Shown here one piece after another: positions 1 to 8,490 of a stretch of 28,256 bases of DNA. The stretch lies in NCBI GenBank assembly GCA_030849075.1, contig JASAOO010003199.1:1-28256 (forward strand), in the 5' to 3' direction. A model generated the notes under the pieces. The model ran no database searches. It worked only from the letters and a program-made list of their open reading frames with translations, and was not told where the DNA came from. Within the stretch, counting starts at the first letter, position 1. Every line of letters starts with the position of its first letter. The stretch comes from Zelonia costaricensis (Eukaryota; Euglenozoa; Kinetoplastea; Trypanosomatida; Trypanosomatidae). Both the position numbers and the translations under genes were made by a program.

Positions 1-127
1 GCGCATTATTGATGCTGGCTGCAGTTTCCCGGACGTGTGCCGCCGCAGAGACTTAGCAGCGCCCTGTTACTCGAGTCCAGTCGCCGCAACCCCAAAAGCG
101 AACAAAAAGAAGGAACACAGCGCTTGA
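1..127 (+). CDS. Possible 3' end of an upstream gene (partial)
   Basis: The frame starting at base 2 is open from the window edge to a TGA at 125-127 and gives about 41 residues ending in a lysine-rich tail (KKKEHSA). The composition is less pyrimidine-biased than the following spacer, which fits the end of a coding region. Third-position GC is only about 58 percent, weaker than in the other genes here, and another frame is also open for about 50 bases. No product can be named. The call rests only on an open frame and a change of composition. Confidence 0.25.
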   Translation, partial: RIIDAGCSFPDVCRRRDLAAPCYSSPVAATPKANKKKEHSA

Positions 128-1554
128 GCTCTCATACAAGGGAGTAACCGGGGAATAGTTGCTCCTCAGCAACTTCGTTCTCTGGGCTCTCACAAATAGC
201 ACTGTGCGTCAAGGTGGTGCGTGCGAAGGGGCTTGCTCACACTGCGATGTGCAGGAGCTGGGACAACTACACCAGAAGCTCGGCTTCGAAGCAAGGAGGC
301 TTGCGTTGCCACCCGCTCTTGCCATATCGTACCACGCTACTCCCTACTCTCCCTCACACAACACCCACCTCGCACTCTTCGACATGACAGCTGTCTGTCA
401 CACCCCCAACGCACCCCCCCCCCTCAACCAACCACCCACCCACCCACCCATCCATTCCCCTCGCCTCTCTTCCACCCTCCCCGCCCCTTTTCAACCTCCA
501 CCCTTCGTGCAGCACCCTCGCACTTTGTTCCGTGCGGCCAGCCCTGCAGTGTGGGTTTTGTGTGTCACACTCTGGAGGTTTGCTCTCGGTGAATGGCGTC
601 ACTGCCTGCTCCTGCCCTCTGTCACACAAACTCGAACTCGTAGCGTTGCGCTCTGGTCCTTCTTTTTTTTTTCCATCTTCCACCTCCGCACAACTTCTCC
701 CCTTCGTCGGCCATCTCGCTCTCTCACTCACACACTCTCACTCGACTTACATCACCCCACTCTCCTATCGCCGTCTTCACTGCACCCCGCAACTGCAATC
801 GAACGCCCTCGCGCTTTTTTTGTTGTTTTCTGTTTGTCGCTTTGTTTGCTTCTCCTTTTTTTTTCTCCGGTGGTTTTGTGTCGGCGCGCCGCGTCGGCCA
901 CGGACGCACTGTCACCCACAACACAGCAACTCCTTGCCTGTTGCATTCGTCACGGCGCGCGACAAGGGCGGCCGTCCGTCCGTGCGCGCGGTGCTCTATC
1001 GTCACGCGCACGCACACCGAACAAACCACGTGGAAACAACACGCAACGCATTGCCGCCGTAGTGTGTGCCTCTGTCCCTCGCCTCCTCACACTCGCACTT
1101 GTACGCACACACAGTACCGCTCTTCCCTTTTTTTTCTCTTTCTATTCTCTTTTTTAACGCTTCGTTTCTTTCTGCGCCGCCTCGCGCGTGGACACGCACG
1201 CACGCACGCAGCGCTCTCTTCACAGAACGGGTGACGGCTTGATTGCGGTTGGGACAGCCTCCCGTCTTCCTTCAGCTTCACGGGTTCTCGCCGGGAGAAA
1301 GACAAACCCTGTGCCCCGCCTGGCCGTTGGTGCCACTCGCAAGTGACGACAAGTGTGGGGCTCGCGCACACGAGGCACGTAGCGCCGCATCGGTGTGAAC
1401 CCGCGCACGCACAGCCCCCCCCCCCTTCCCCCACGCCCTCTTAGGGGTGTAGCTCCTTCTCCTCTCTGCACCGTCTCCTCGTTTCACCCTCGCACGCTCC
1501 CCGCCAGCTTCCACAGTGCGCAGTGTGCGGGCCGTGCAGGCGGTTCCTCGGAAA
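128..1554. other. Spacer before the first TauE gene, no gene seen
   Basis: This is 1.4 kb of C/T-rich and low-complexity DNA: an ACCC-type repeat near 430-450, several T runs (about 662-671, 851-865, 1127-1160), a CGCA repeat at about 1193-1210 and a C run near 1418-1428. Open frames here are proline/serine/histidine-rich and come from the simple sequence. It probably holds the 3' UTR of the upstream gene and the 5' UTR and trans-splicing signals of the next. Confidence 0.6.
1506..1507 (+). promoter_or_regulatory. Candidate spliced-leader acceptor AG for first TauE gene
   Basis: A pyrimidine-rich tract at about 1450-1505 ends in CCAG, 47 bases before the ATG. Trypanosomatid mRNAs normally receive the spliced leader at the first AG after such a tract. 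A second acceptor is possible near 1210 after the T/C-rich tract at 1127-1175, giving a longer leader. Confidence 0.35.
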
Positions 1555-3411
1555 ATGGGCAACAGTGTTGTCCTGCACCTGACACTGCTCGTCTTCAGCT
1601 TTCTGGCCAGCGTCATCCAGGGCATTACGGGCTTCGGCGATGCCATCCTGCTGCACGTTTTGTGGTTCACCGCGACGGAGGTGGCGCCGCACATCTTCAA
1701 CACCACGGCGCTCGGCGAGTCGCCAGTGAAGGCGGTGACGCTACTCATGTACTGCCGCATCATCTTCCTCACACCGGTGCTCTCCTACCTCAGCCTGCGC
1801 GATGGCATCTTCTCGCTGCAGATGACGCTGGGCATGGCCATTCCGTCCACACTCACGGCGCTAGCCGGCATGTTTATCTTCAAAAGCAGCAGCGGCAACG
1901 AGCTCAAGATTATCCTCGGCGCCTCCAGCATCGTCTTCGCCGCCCTGTACGTGGTCATCCTCATCGCCAAGTACGTGCTCCGGCGACGCAAGCTGCAGCA
2001 GCTAAGTGGGGAGGCCAGCGAAGCGCCTGCCGCCGTGGGACGGGCCACAGCTGTAACCATTCTGCCCGAGTCTGCCGCCGTGCAGGCCGTGGCGAACACG
2101 AGGGCAGAGTCGATGCCGGACCTCGCCGCAGACCCGGGCGACGCGGCGAGCCCCACATTTGTCAGTACGACAACGGGGTCGCCCTTCACGCGGCGCGAGG
2201 CGGTGCCACGGGCTATCACCGAGGTCGGCACGCAGAGCCACCCAGCGCTTACGCCGTCAAAGGTGTCACCCACCAGCACCCTCGTCTACACCCGCGTCCG
2301 CATCAACCGCAACCTCACCGAGGACGGCAAGATTAAGATGAGTACCAAGGTCGGTGCGGCGGTCGCGTCCGCCGTGTCCGGGGTGATGGGCTCCCTCACC
2401 GGGGTCGGGGCGCCGCCGCACATCATCTTCATTTTGCTCCTCGACGTGCCGGCGTACATCATGCGGCTCAACTTCTCGCTGCAGTCCATTCCGAGTGCCG
2501 CACTGCGCTTCGTTTTCGCCTGGTCCACGAACCAGTTCTCCTCGGCGATGGTGCCGCTCTTCTTCACTTCCCTCGTCGGTGGGTACGGCGGCCTCGTCGT
2601 TGGCGTCATGCTGGGCAAGGTGCTAGGACCCAAAAGCTACAACGTATTTGTGCTAGCCCTGCTACTGCTCTCCTCGCTCATCATGTTTACGCCGCCTGCC
2701 TCTGTGCTGGTGGTCTGCACCGCCCTCTGCACCGCAGTCACCGTAGCCGCGGCCTTCTACGAGCACCGGATGCTTGCTGCGAAGCTTGCGGAGCAGCACG
2801 CGCTCGAGCGCGACCTCGAGGCGCGGCGCGCGAAGGCGGGGGTTGCGGCCTGCAGCGACGTGGAAGCCGTCCTGCGCGCCCCACCGCGTCGCCTCACCTC
2901 GCCCCAAGCGACGGCCGCGCGACAGCGCTGTGGTGACGGCAGTGAGGTGGATGCAGGCGGCAGCACGCGCTCCTGGCAGAGCGACGAGGCCCTTAGCGAC
3001 CGTGCCAGCACCGCCACCTTCGACAGCAGCGGACGCAGCTCGAGCCGCCTGCGCCGCGCCGACCTCATGCGACCGCCCCCGCTCTGGAATGACCAGGGCG
3101 AGCCGGTGAAGCCGCCGCCACTCGAGAGCCGCAAAGAAGTCGGCGCTGTGCCCCCACCAGCGGCGGCTGCGGCTGCAGGCGCGCGTGTGCCGTCGCATGT
3201 GGTGCGTGTCCCGCGCGCCGCGGAGCTGCGGCCCCCCACCACCGCGGCCGTGCGCCCGCAAGCAGCAGAACCGCACGCAGACTCGCATGCCACGCCGGCC
3301 ATCTCGCCGCCCTCGTCCGGTCCGCACGGGATGTGTGCTGAGGAGGTGAAGCGGTGGGTAGAGGCACAGGAGGAGGAACTCATGACCACACCAGAGCGGC
3401 ACGTCCATTAG
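1555..3411 (+). CDS. TauE/SafE-like membrane transporter, paralogue 1
   Basis: Predicted 618-residue multi-pass membrane protein of the TauE/SafE (sulfite exporter) superfamily, whose bacterial members export sulfite, sulfoacetate and related anions; the substrate in trypanosomatids is not known. The family's two repeated halves are visible: a first glycine motif SVIQGITGFGDAIL (about 19-32) and a second, GSLTGVGAPP (about 279-288). Hydrophobic segments lie at roughly 5-39, 57-80, 88-108, 118-141, 265-300, 331-354, 361-378 and 382-401. Two parts are unusual: a loop of about 120 residues between the halves (142-263), and a polar, proline- and serine-rich tail of about 215 residues (402-618). 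The ATG at 1555 is chosen because the open frame upstream holds only a GTG and no membrane segment is lost. It is clearly paralogous to the gene at 6408 (near-identical blocks around 233-320). Family call is confident; substrate and membrane are unknown. Confidence 0.85.
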   Translation: MGNSVVLHLTLLVFSFLASVIQGITGFGDAILLHVLWFTATEVAPHIFNTTALGESPVKAVTLLMYCRIIFLTPVLSYLSLRDGIFSLQMTLGMAIPSTLTALAGMFIFKSSSGNELKIILGASSIVFAALYVVILIAKYVLRRRKLQQLSGEASEAPAAVGRATAVTILPESAAVQAVANTRAESMPDLAADPGDAASPTFVSTTTGSPFTRREAVPRAITEVGTQSHPALTPSKVSPTSTLVYTRVRINRNLTEDGKIKMSTKVGAAVASAVSGVMGSLTGVGAPPHIIFILLLDVPAYIMRLNFSLQSIPSAALRFVFAWSTNQFSSAMVPLFFTSLVGGYGGLVVGVMLGKVLGPKSYNVFVLALLLLSSLIMFTPPASVLVVCTALCTAVTVAAAFYEHRMLAAKLAEQHALERDLEARRAKAGVAACSDVEAVLRAPPRRLTSPQATAARQRCGDGSEVDAGGSTRSWQSDEALSDRASTATFDSSGRSSSRLRRADLMRPPPLWNDQGEPVKPPPLESRKEVGAVPPPAAAAAAGARVPSHVVRVPRAAELRPPTTAAVRPQAAEPHADSHATPAISPPSSGPHGMCAEEVKRWVEAQEEELMTTPERHVH

Positions 3412-4130
3412 CGTGGACGCTTGTGTGGGTAAGCGGGGTCGCGACGAGCGAGGCACCCCACCCGAGCCAGACACTGTGCTCGTCGCGCGAACGCCGATGC
3501 AGCGCCTTCAGCGCTTCTGATACTGTGTTATTTGCTTTAGCTCCGCTTCTCCTCGTGCGGCGCAGTGTTTGTGGAATGCCCGTTGTTGACGTGGGCGGCC
3601 CGCTTGTGGCGGCCCACCCCCGTTGCTCTCTTGCCCTGGTGAGCCGCTCCTCCTCACCACCAGCGCCGCTCTCGCTGACCCCTCTCTTTCCCTGATCGAT
3701 CGAAGAGCACGCGTGTGCACGCGTCGCCGCGAGACAACGCACAAAGCAGAGCTCTTCTTTTTCTCTCCCCCCCCCCCGTGTGCCCCCAGGTCGTGCGAAG
3801 CCAGTTCGTCCGGCACAAGAGTGGCGCGCAAGGCGCGTGTGGCGGTGCTGCGCTGTCGAGGGCCAACAACCCGGCCTCCCTTCCACAACACCGCACTGCT
3901 GGGAGCTTTCCACAAGCAAAGGTGACATGCTCCACCCGCATTCGAAGGTGCCCCATGCGAACCACCCCACCCCCACCCCGTTCTTGCCATGCGCCAACTC
4001 CCTCGTCCTCTCGTGCGTGCACTGCCTGTGTGACTGACCTCGCTCTCCCACCCCCCGACAGCGCCCACGTGAGGTTCAGCGCCACCACCGCCAATTGTCG
4101 CACCCTCCCTCTCCGCCTCTCTCACCAGCC
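3412..4130. other. Spacer, no gene seen
   Basis: About 720 bases between the first transporter and the next gene. It contains C/T-rich tracts, including a T/C then C10 run near 3757-3778, but no reading frame with convincing codon use. It should hold the transporter's 3' UTR and the leader of the next mRNA. Confidence 0.6.
4060..4061 (+). promoter_or_regulatory. Candidate spliced-leader acceptor AG
   Basis: A pyrimidine-rich stretch (about 4038-4057) ends in GACAG, 69 bases before the ATG at 4131. The later AG at 4127-4128 is only two bases from the start codon and less likely. Confidence 0.35.
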
Positions 4131-5156
4131 ATGAAGACGGACAAGTGCGTCGCGGAGGTGGTGCAGACGTTCCGGGAAGCGCAGAATCTTCTGCCCACCC
4201 TCTACACCCACCTCTCCGCCCTCGAGAACATTATGGTGCAGCAGACCACTCTCACAGGGGCGGCGCGGCGGCGTGCGCAGTGCTTTGCCACGCCGGCGAA
4301 CGCGGCAGCGCTGCACTGTCTCGGTGAGAGCGATGACGGCGAAGTGGAAGGCGAGGCGACGATAGGGCCGAGCTGTGCGCACCGCACCACGCCCGTCATG
4401 ACGTCCCCCATCGGCGTCCTCGCTGCCTTTGCACCGTCCACGGTGCACCACCTTGTCGCCCAGCACGAGCGGGACGCGGAGGAGCTGCTCGGTGTCGTGT
4501 CCCGCATCACACAGCAGTCGTGGCCGCAGAAGGTGGAGCAGCTCAAGTCGAAAGTGGCCCAGCTTGAGCAGCACGCAGACACCGCTAGAGGTGCGGCGCC
4601 CACGATCCCAAACACCTCGAGAGCACGGGGCCCACGGCGCCCGTCTCTCTCTGACACCCACGTCACTGCCGCCGCACCCGCCAGCGCCACCGCGGGCGCC
4701 ACCTCCACCTACTTTGCCTCGGCGCCTGAACTGTCCGCCGCGGTGTACGGCTTCCTGGCGTGCCTGCTCAAGATGGGGAGTGTGCTGCAGGAAGTGATGC
4801 TGGCCCTCCGCAAGGATGCGGGGTGCTCACTCATGGCGCCATCGGGCAGCGCGACGAGCACGGCGACTGCGGAGACGGCCGACCACCTGACGGCCGTTCT
4901 CGTGCGAGAGGGCGACACAAGCGCTGCGGTGGGATTGCTGCCGGTGCGTGTCAGCGATGCCGTGGATCAGACGGGCGTTGCCGGACCGGCGTCACGTCGC
5001 AGTGCACATTTGCACACGTCTGCGCAGCTGCAGGCGGCGCCCATGCACCTTGTCGAGGCGGTGGGCCGGCTGCAGTCGTTTCTTGAGTCGCGGTGGGCGC
5101 AGTGTTGCGACGACCTCCTCATGCCCGAGTCCCGCACGCTTCTCGCCATCCTCTGA
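4131..5156 (+). CDS. Unrecognised protein with short coiled coil
   Basis: A 341-residue protein that I do not recognise. The first ATG in the frame is at 4131; the frame upstream has only a TTG. It is mostly helical in character. Residues 1-45 look like an amphipathic helix pair, residues 104-153 read as helix with a short heptad pattern (KVEQLKSKVAQLEQ, 134-147), 155-195 is a low-complexity Ala/Thr/Pro/Ser linker, and 199-228 and 305-341 are again helical and fairly hydrophobic. There is no signal peptide or clear membrane segment. The N-terminal half plus the coiled coil could be a scaffold or complex subunit, but that is a guess. It sits between two transporter paralogues, so the paralogues are not simple adjacent tandem copies. 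GC-rich codon use like its neighbours supports it as real. Confidence 0.75.
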   Translation: MKTDKCVAEVVQTFREAQNLLPTLYTHLSALENIMVQQTTLTGAARRRAQCFATPANAAALHCLGESDDGEVEGEATIGPSCAHRTTPVMTSPIGVLAAFAPSTVHHLVAQHERDAEELLGVVSRITQQSWPQKVEQLKSKVAQLEQHADTARGAAPTIPNTSRARGPRRPSLSDTHVTAAAPASATAGATSTYFASAPELSAAVYGFLACLLKMGSVLQEVMLALRKDAGCSLMAPSGSATSTATAETADHLTAVLVREGDTSAAVGLLPVRVSDAVDQTGVAGPASRRSAHLHTSAQLQAAPMHLVEAVGRLQSFLESRWAQCCDDLLMPESRTLLAIL

Positions 5157-6407
5157 CGGCCCAGCCGCGTTTGGTCGCTGCGCGTGTACCTGCCGCTCGT
5201 GTGCGAATGCGCCAAAAAAAGGCTGGCCACGGCAGTGGCGTGGGGGGTGTTCTTGTAGGAGGCTCTCCAGTCGTCACCACTGTACAGCACACGCCAGCAT
5301 CCGGCTTCCCCGCAGTTGGCAGCGGGTTCTGCCAATCACAGGCACGCGACACTAAAATCCAAAAAAAGGGAAGGTCAGAGCTTGACCGCAGCGTCGGCGC
5401 AAAAAAAAAAAGTGGGGCGCAAAGAACCACGACTTCTTTCTCGCTCAGGTGTGCAAACACGAACGAGTCGAGCAACGCTCGGTTCCTGCGCTTTCGCTGA
5501 CGCCGACGCGCGTGCACGCGGATCTGAAACAAGAACAAAAAAGTGGCGGCCTCCGCGTGCACACGCGGCAGCACACTACACACGCACCCACACCGATCAT
5601 AATTCATGTTCGCATGTCTGTCGGCTCAACTGTCCCCTCCTCTTGTTCTTCCATCTGCTGCTAATGATCGTTCTGGGTAATGCACGGTAGCCTGCTCTTA
5701 GACACACACAGAAACAAGCATCCACGCTGCGCGTCTCTGCACACCCACCTCGGCCCCTTTTTCCTCCCCTCCCTCTCCCTGAGCTGAGGCACACGCGCGC
5801 ACACACACACACAGAAACAAACACACGCAGGCGCGTCGAAGGCTCACACTCGCCCCAACGTGCCCACCGACGCGCTATACTACCGCACACTCTCTTCTTC
5901 TTCTTTTGCCGTCGAGGCTTGTCGTTTTCCTCTGGTCGTCACCTCCCTACTTTTTTTTTTCTGGTTGTACTGGCCCAGCCCTCTCACGCAGTGTGCGGGC
6001 GCTTTGGGTCACCGAGGAAGGAGAACTTAGTATAGTGCTTCCCCTTTCCCACCTCCTACTTCTTTGCTGTGCCTCTCTCACTCTCTGACCAAATCCAAAC
6101 CCCATCTCACGTGCGTGTTTGGAAACTTTGTGACTCGGTCTCCAGCGCACTGACACACTCTTCTTTTTAGTGTCTGTCCGTGTGTGCAAGTGTGCGTTCA
6201 CGTGCCCATCTGCCTGTGCGCTTTCTGTGTGGGCAGACGAGCGAGGCTTGCCTCATCAACCCCTTTCTCTCACCTGTCCCTCCCCCTTTCGTGGCTGCAC
6301 TGCGTTATTGCTTTCGGCTTTGACCGCACCGCTCCTTTCACCAACCCCTCCCTCCCTTCTTTCTCCTCCCCTTTCCTATCCAGAACAGACCTCGGTGTAT
6401 CATAATC
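5157..6407. other. Spacer with CA repeat, no gene seen
   Basis: About 1.25 kb with A runs (5214-5220, 5365-5371, 5401-5411), a CA repeat (about 5800-5813) and rising C/T content toward the next gene, including a T10 run near 5951-5960. Open frames here are short and of low complexity. I see no RNA gene. Confidence 0.6.
6382..6383 (+). promoter_or_regulatory. Candidate spliced-leader acceptor AG for second TauE gene
   Basis: A long, almost pure pyrimidine tract (about 6330-6380) ends in TATCCAG, 24 bases before the ATG at 6408. This is one of the clearest tract-plus-AG arrangements in the window. Confidence 0.45.
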
Positions 6408-8444
6408 ATGAGCGACAAGGAAGTCTACACGACCTTTACGGTCTACTTCACCATGGCCGTGTTCAACTTTGTGTCGAGCATCATCCAGGGCGTGGCCGGT
6501 ATCGGCGATGCCATCCTGATGCAGGTGCTGTGGCTGCTCGCGTGTAACCTCTCCGACGACTTCATGCACACCCCGCTGGGCGACTCGCCGGTGCGCGCGG
6601 TGGCGCTCATCATGTACATTCGCCTGCTCTTCATGTCCCCGCTCGTCGTCTACCTCGGCCTCAACGACAGCGTCTTCTCGAAGCAGATGACCATCATGAT
6701 GGCGATCCCGAGCACTGTGCTCACAATTGTCGGTGTGCTGCTGTACAAGAGCCTCGACACCGCCTCGCTCAAGAAGATTCTCGGCGTCACGTGTTTCCTG
6801 TTCGCGCTCGTCTACGTGGGCATCATCATCTACCGCGTGTGGCGCAAGCGCCGCCAGGTGGCAGAGCTCAAGGCGCGCAACGTCAAGCTGGTCGTCGAGG
6901 CGGATGCGCTGGCGGAGGAGGCGCAGCTGAGCCACAACACCAGCATGGCCAACCTTCACGCGAGCTTTGTGCAGAACGTACCCAACAACAGCATCTTCGC
7001 CATGCATGCCCCGCCCGTGCCGCCGCCGATGCCGCTCGTGATATCGAACGGTGGGCTCGCGATGCCCGCGGCAACGGACGCGGCCCCCCGCCACGAGGCC
7101 TCCGTGATGCTGCCGGGCTCCACCATCATCGCGCAGAACGTCTCCGGAGGCGAGGTAGACGCGCGGACCGGGCTGCCAGCGGACACGACCGAGGCATACC
7201 TCAGCACCATCGGTGGAGAAGTCTTTGCCGGCCCAGAGACGCAGGCACCGCTCGTGAATGAGGAGAACGTGCCGCCACTGACCCCGTCGAAGATCTCGCC
7301 GTCGCGCACCATGACCTTCACGCGCGTCCGCATCAACCGCAACATCGACGCGAACGGCAAGATCAAGATGAGCACCAAGATCGGCGCAGCCGTGGCCGCG
7401 TCGCTGGCTGGTCTGATGGCCTCCCTGACCGGCGTGAATGCGCCGCCGCAGATCATCTTCATTCTGCTCTTCGATGCCCCCAACTACATTGTCCGCGTCA
7501 ACTTCAGCGCACAGTCGATCCCGAGCAACGTTGTCCGGTTTATCATGGCCGTGTGGAACGGCTCCTTCAACTGGCCGATGCTGCCCCTCATGATCGACGT
7601 CGTTGTCTTTGGCTTTGCTGGCGTCTTTGTGGGCAACCGCGTTGGTCGCCTTCTCGGCCCTGAGAGCTTCAACATCTTCGTCCTGTGCTTGCTGCTGCTG
7701 TGCTCGCTGGCCATGGTCGGCAAGTGGCAGACGCTGCTCATGATCAGCTGCGTGCTGACTGCCGTCATCACCGTCACGTCCGGCTACCTTGAGAACAAGC
7801 GCAACAAGCCCGTCATCGAGAAGCAGCGGCAGTCGGAGCTGGAGGTGGAGAAGCGGCTGTACGACTGCCTCGAGGAGCTGCAGCGCAACAACAACAGTTT
7901 CGTGCACTCGGCCACCTTCGCCCCGGTATCAAACAACCTGGAGCACCTGCAGCGCGCCACGCGGCCAAAGCCGATGTGGGGCGGCGGTGCGAACTTCGAC
8001 AACGACGACGAAGGGGCCAACGATGAAACGCTGACGGACGACGCACGCGCCGGCAGGGCGGACGCCCCGCACCCGCGCCAGCACAGCCTCGGCAACCTTG
8101 TACCCCCTCCCGCCACCGCGGCTCCACCAGCGGTCTCCTCCGCGGTGGAGGTTGTCGACGACGCGGATGAGCGGACCATGCCGGCGGTACGGCGCAGATC
8201 CGGCTACCGCACCCCCACGACCTCGAATAGCAGCAGCGACGGGGACAAGGAGACGGAGGACAAGATACCCAGCTCCAGCTGCACGCTGCCCCACAACGAG
8301 CGCTCGGAGCAGAGCGAGGGCGATCAGCCGCTGCCGCGGTCGCACCACCAGCAGTCCCACCCTGACCGCCCCTCGCCGTCCCTGCACAGCCTCAGCAGCA
8401 ACACGAACGTGCCAAGCGACGATGACGCGGCGCGGAAGCACTAA
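6408..8444 (+). CDS. TauE/SafE-like membrane transporter, paralogue 2
   Basis: Predicted 678-residue multi-pass protein of the TauE/SafE superfamily, paralogous to the gene at 1555. It keeps both glycine motifs of the family: SSIIQGVAGIGDAIL (about 23-37) and ASLTGVNAPP (338-347). Hydrophobic segments lie at about 9-46, 62-84, 91-113, 123-143, 325-360, 390-411, 420-436 and 440-460. The loop between halves is even larger than in paralogue 1 (about 144-322) and includes a PPVPPPMP stretch (202-209). The end of this loop, TPSKISPSRTMTFTRVRINR (292-311), is almost the same as in paralogue 1. A polar tail of about 215 residues follows the last segment and shares a RPxPxW motif with paralogue 1. 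The start ATG lies just after a good splice acceptor. Substrate unknown; anion or organosulfur export is the family-based guess. Confidence 0.87.
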   Translation: MSDKEVYTTFTVYFTMAVFNFVSSIIQGVAGIGDAILMQVLWLLACNLSDDFMHTPLGDSPVRAVALIMYIRLLFMSPLVVYLGLNDSVFSKQMTIMMAIPSTVLTIVGVLLYKSLDTASLKKILGVTCFLFALVYVGIIIYRVWRKRRQVAELKARNVKLVVEADALAEEAQLSHNTSMANLHASFVQNVPNNSIFAMHAPPVPPPMPLVISNGGLAMPAATDAAPRHEASVMLPGSTIIAQNVSGGEVDARTGLPADTTEAYLSTIGGEVFAGPETQAPLVNEENVPPLTPSKISPSRTMTFTRVRINRNIDANGKIKMSTKIGAAVAASLAGLMASLTGVNAPPQIIFILLFDAPNYIVRVNFSAQSIPSNVVRFIMAVWNGSFNWPMLPLMIDVVVFGFAGVFVGNRVGRLLGPESFNIFVLCLLLLCSLAMVGKWQTLLMISCVLTAVITVTSGYLENKRNKPVIEKQRQSELEVEKRLYDCLEELQRNNNSFVHSATFAPVSNNLEHLQRATRPKPMWGGGANFDNDDEGANDETLTDDARAGRADAPHPRQHSLGNLVPPPATAAPPAVSSAVEVVDDADERTMPAVRRRSGYRTPTTSNSSSDGDKETEDKIPSSSCTLPHNERSEQSEGDQPLPRSHHQQSHPDRPSPSLHSLSSNTNVPSDDDAARKH

Positions 8445-8469
8445 CGTGCTTGAAGCCCAGGAGAGCCAG

Positions 8470-8490
8470 TTTTTTTTTTTTGGGGGGGGG
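8470..8490. repeat. T12G9 homopolymer pair
   Basis: Twelve T followed directly by nine G, 26 bases after the stop codon of the second transporter. It lies in the presumed 3' UTR. Such runs are prone to length variation and sequencing error. Confidence 0.8.

Noticed and set aside
159..1157. 332-residue plus-strand open frame in the first spacer
   Set aside because: It starts with a non-ATG codon and its Ser/Pro/Leu/Phe composition comes from pyrimidine tracts and simple repeats. No conserved-looking segment.
6270..7907. 545-residue open frame on the minus strand
   Set aside because: It lies opposite the second transporter, is rich in His, Asp, Arg and Val as expected for the complement of a GC-rich gene, and has no recognisable domain. 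The plus-strand frame has clear membrane segments and family motifs.
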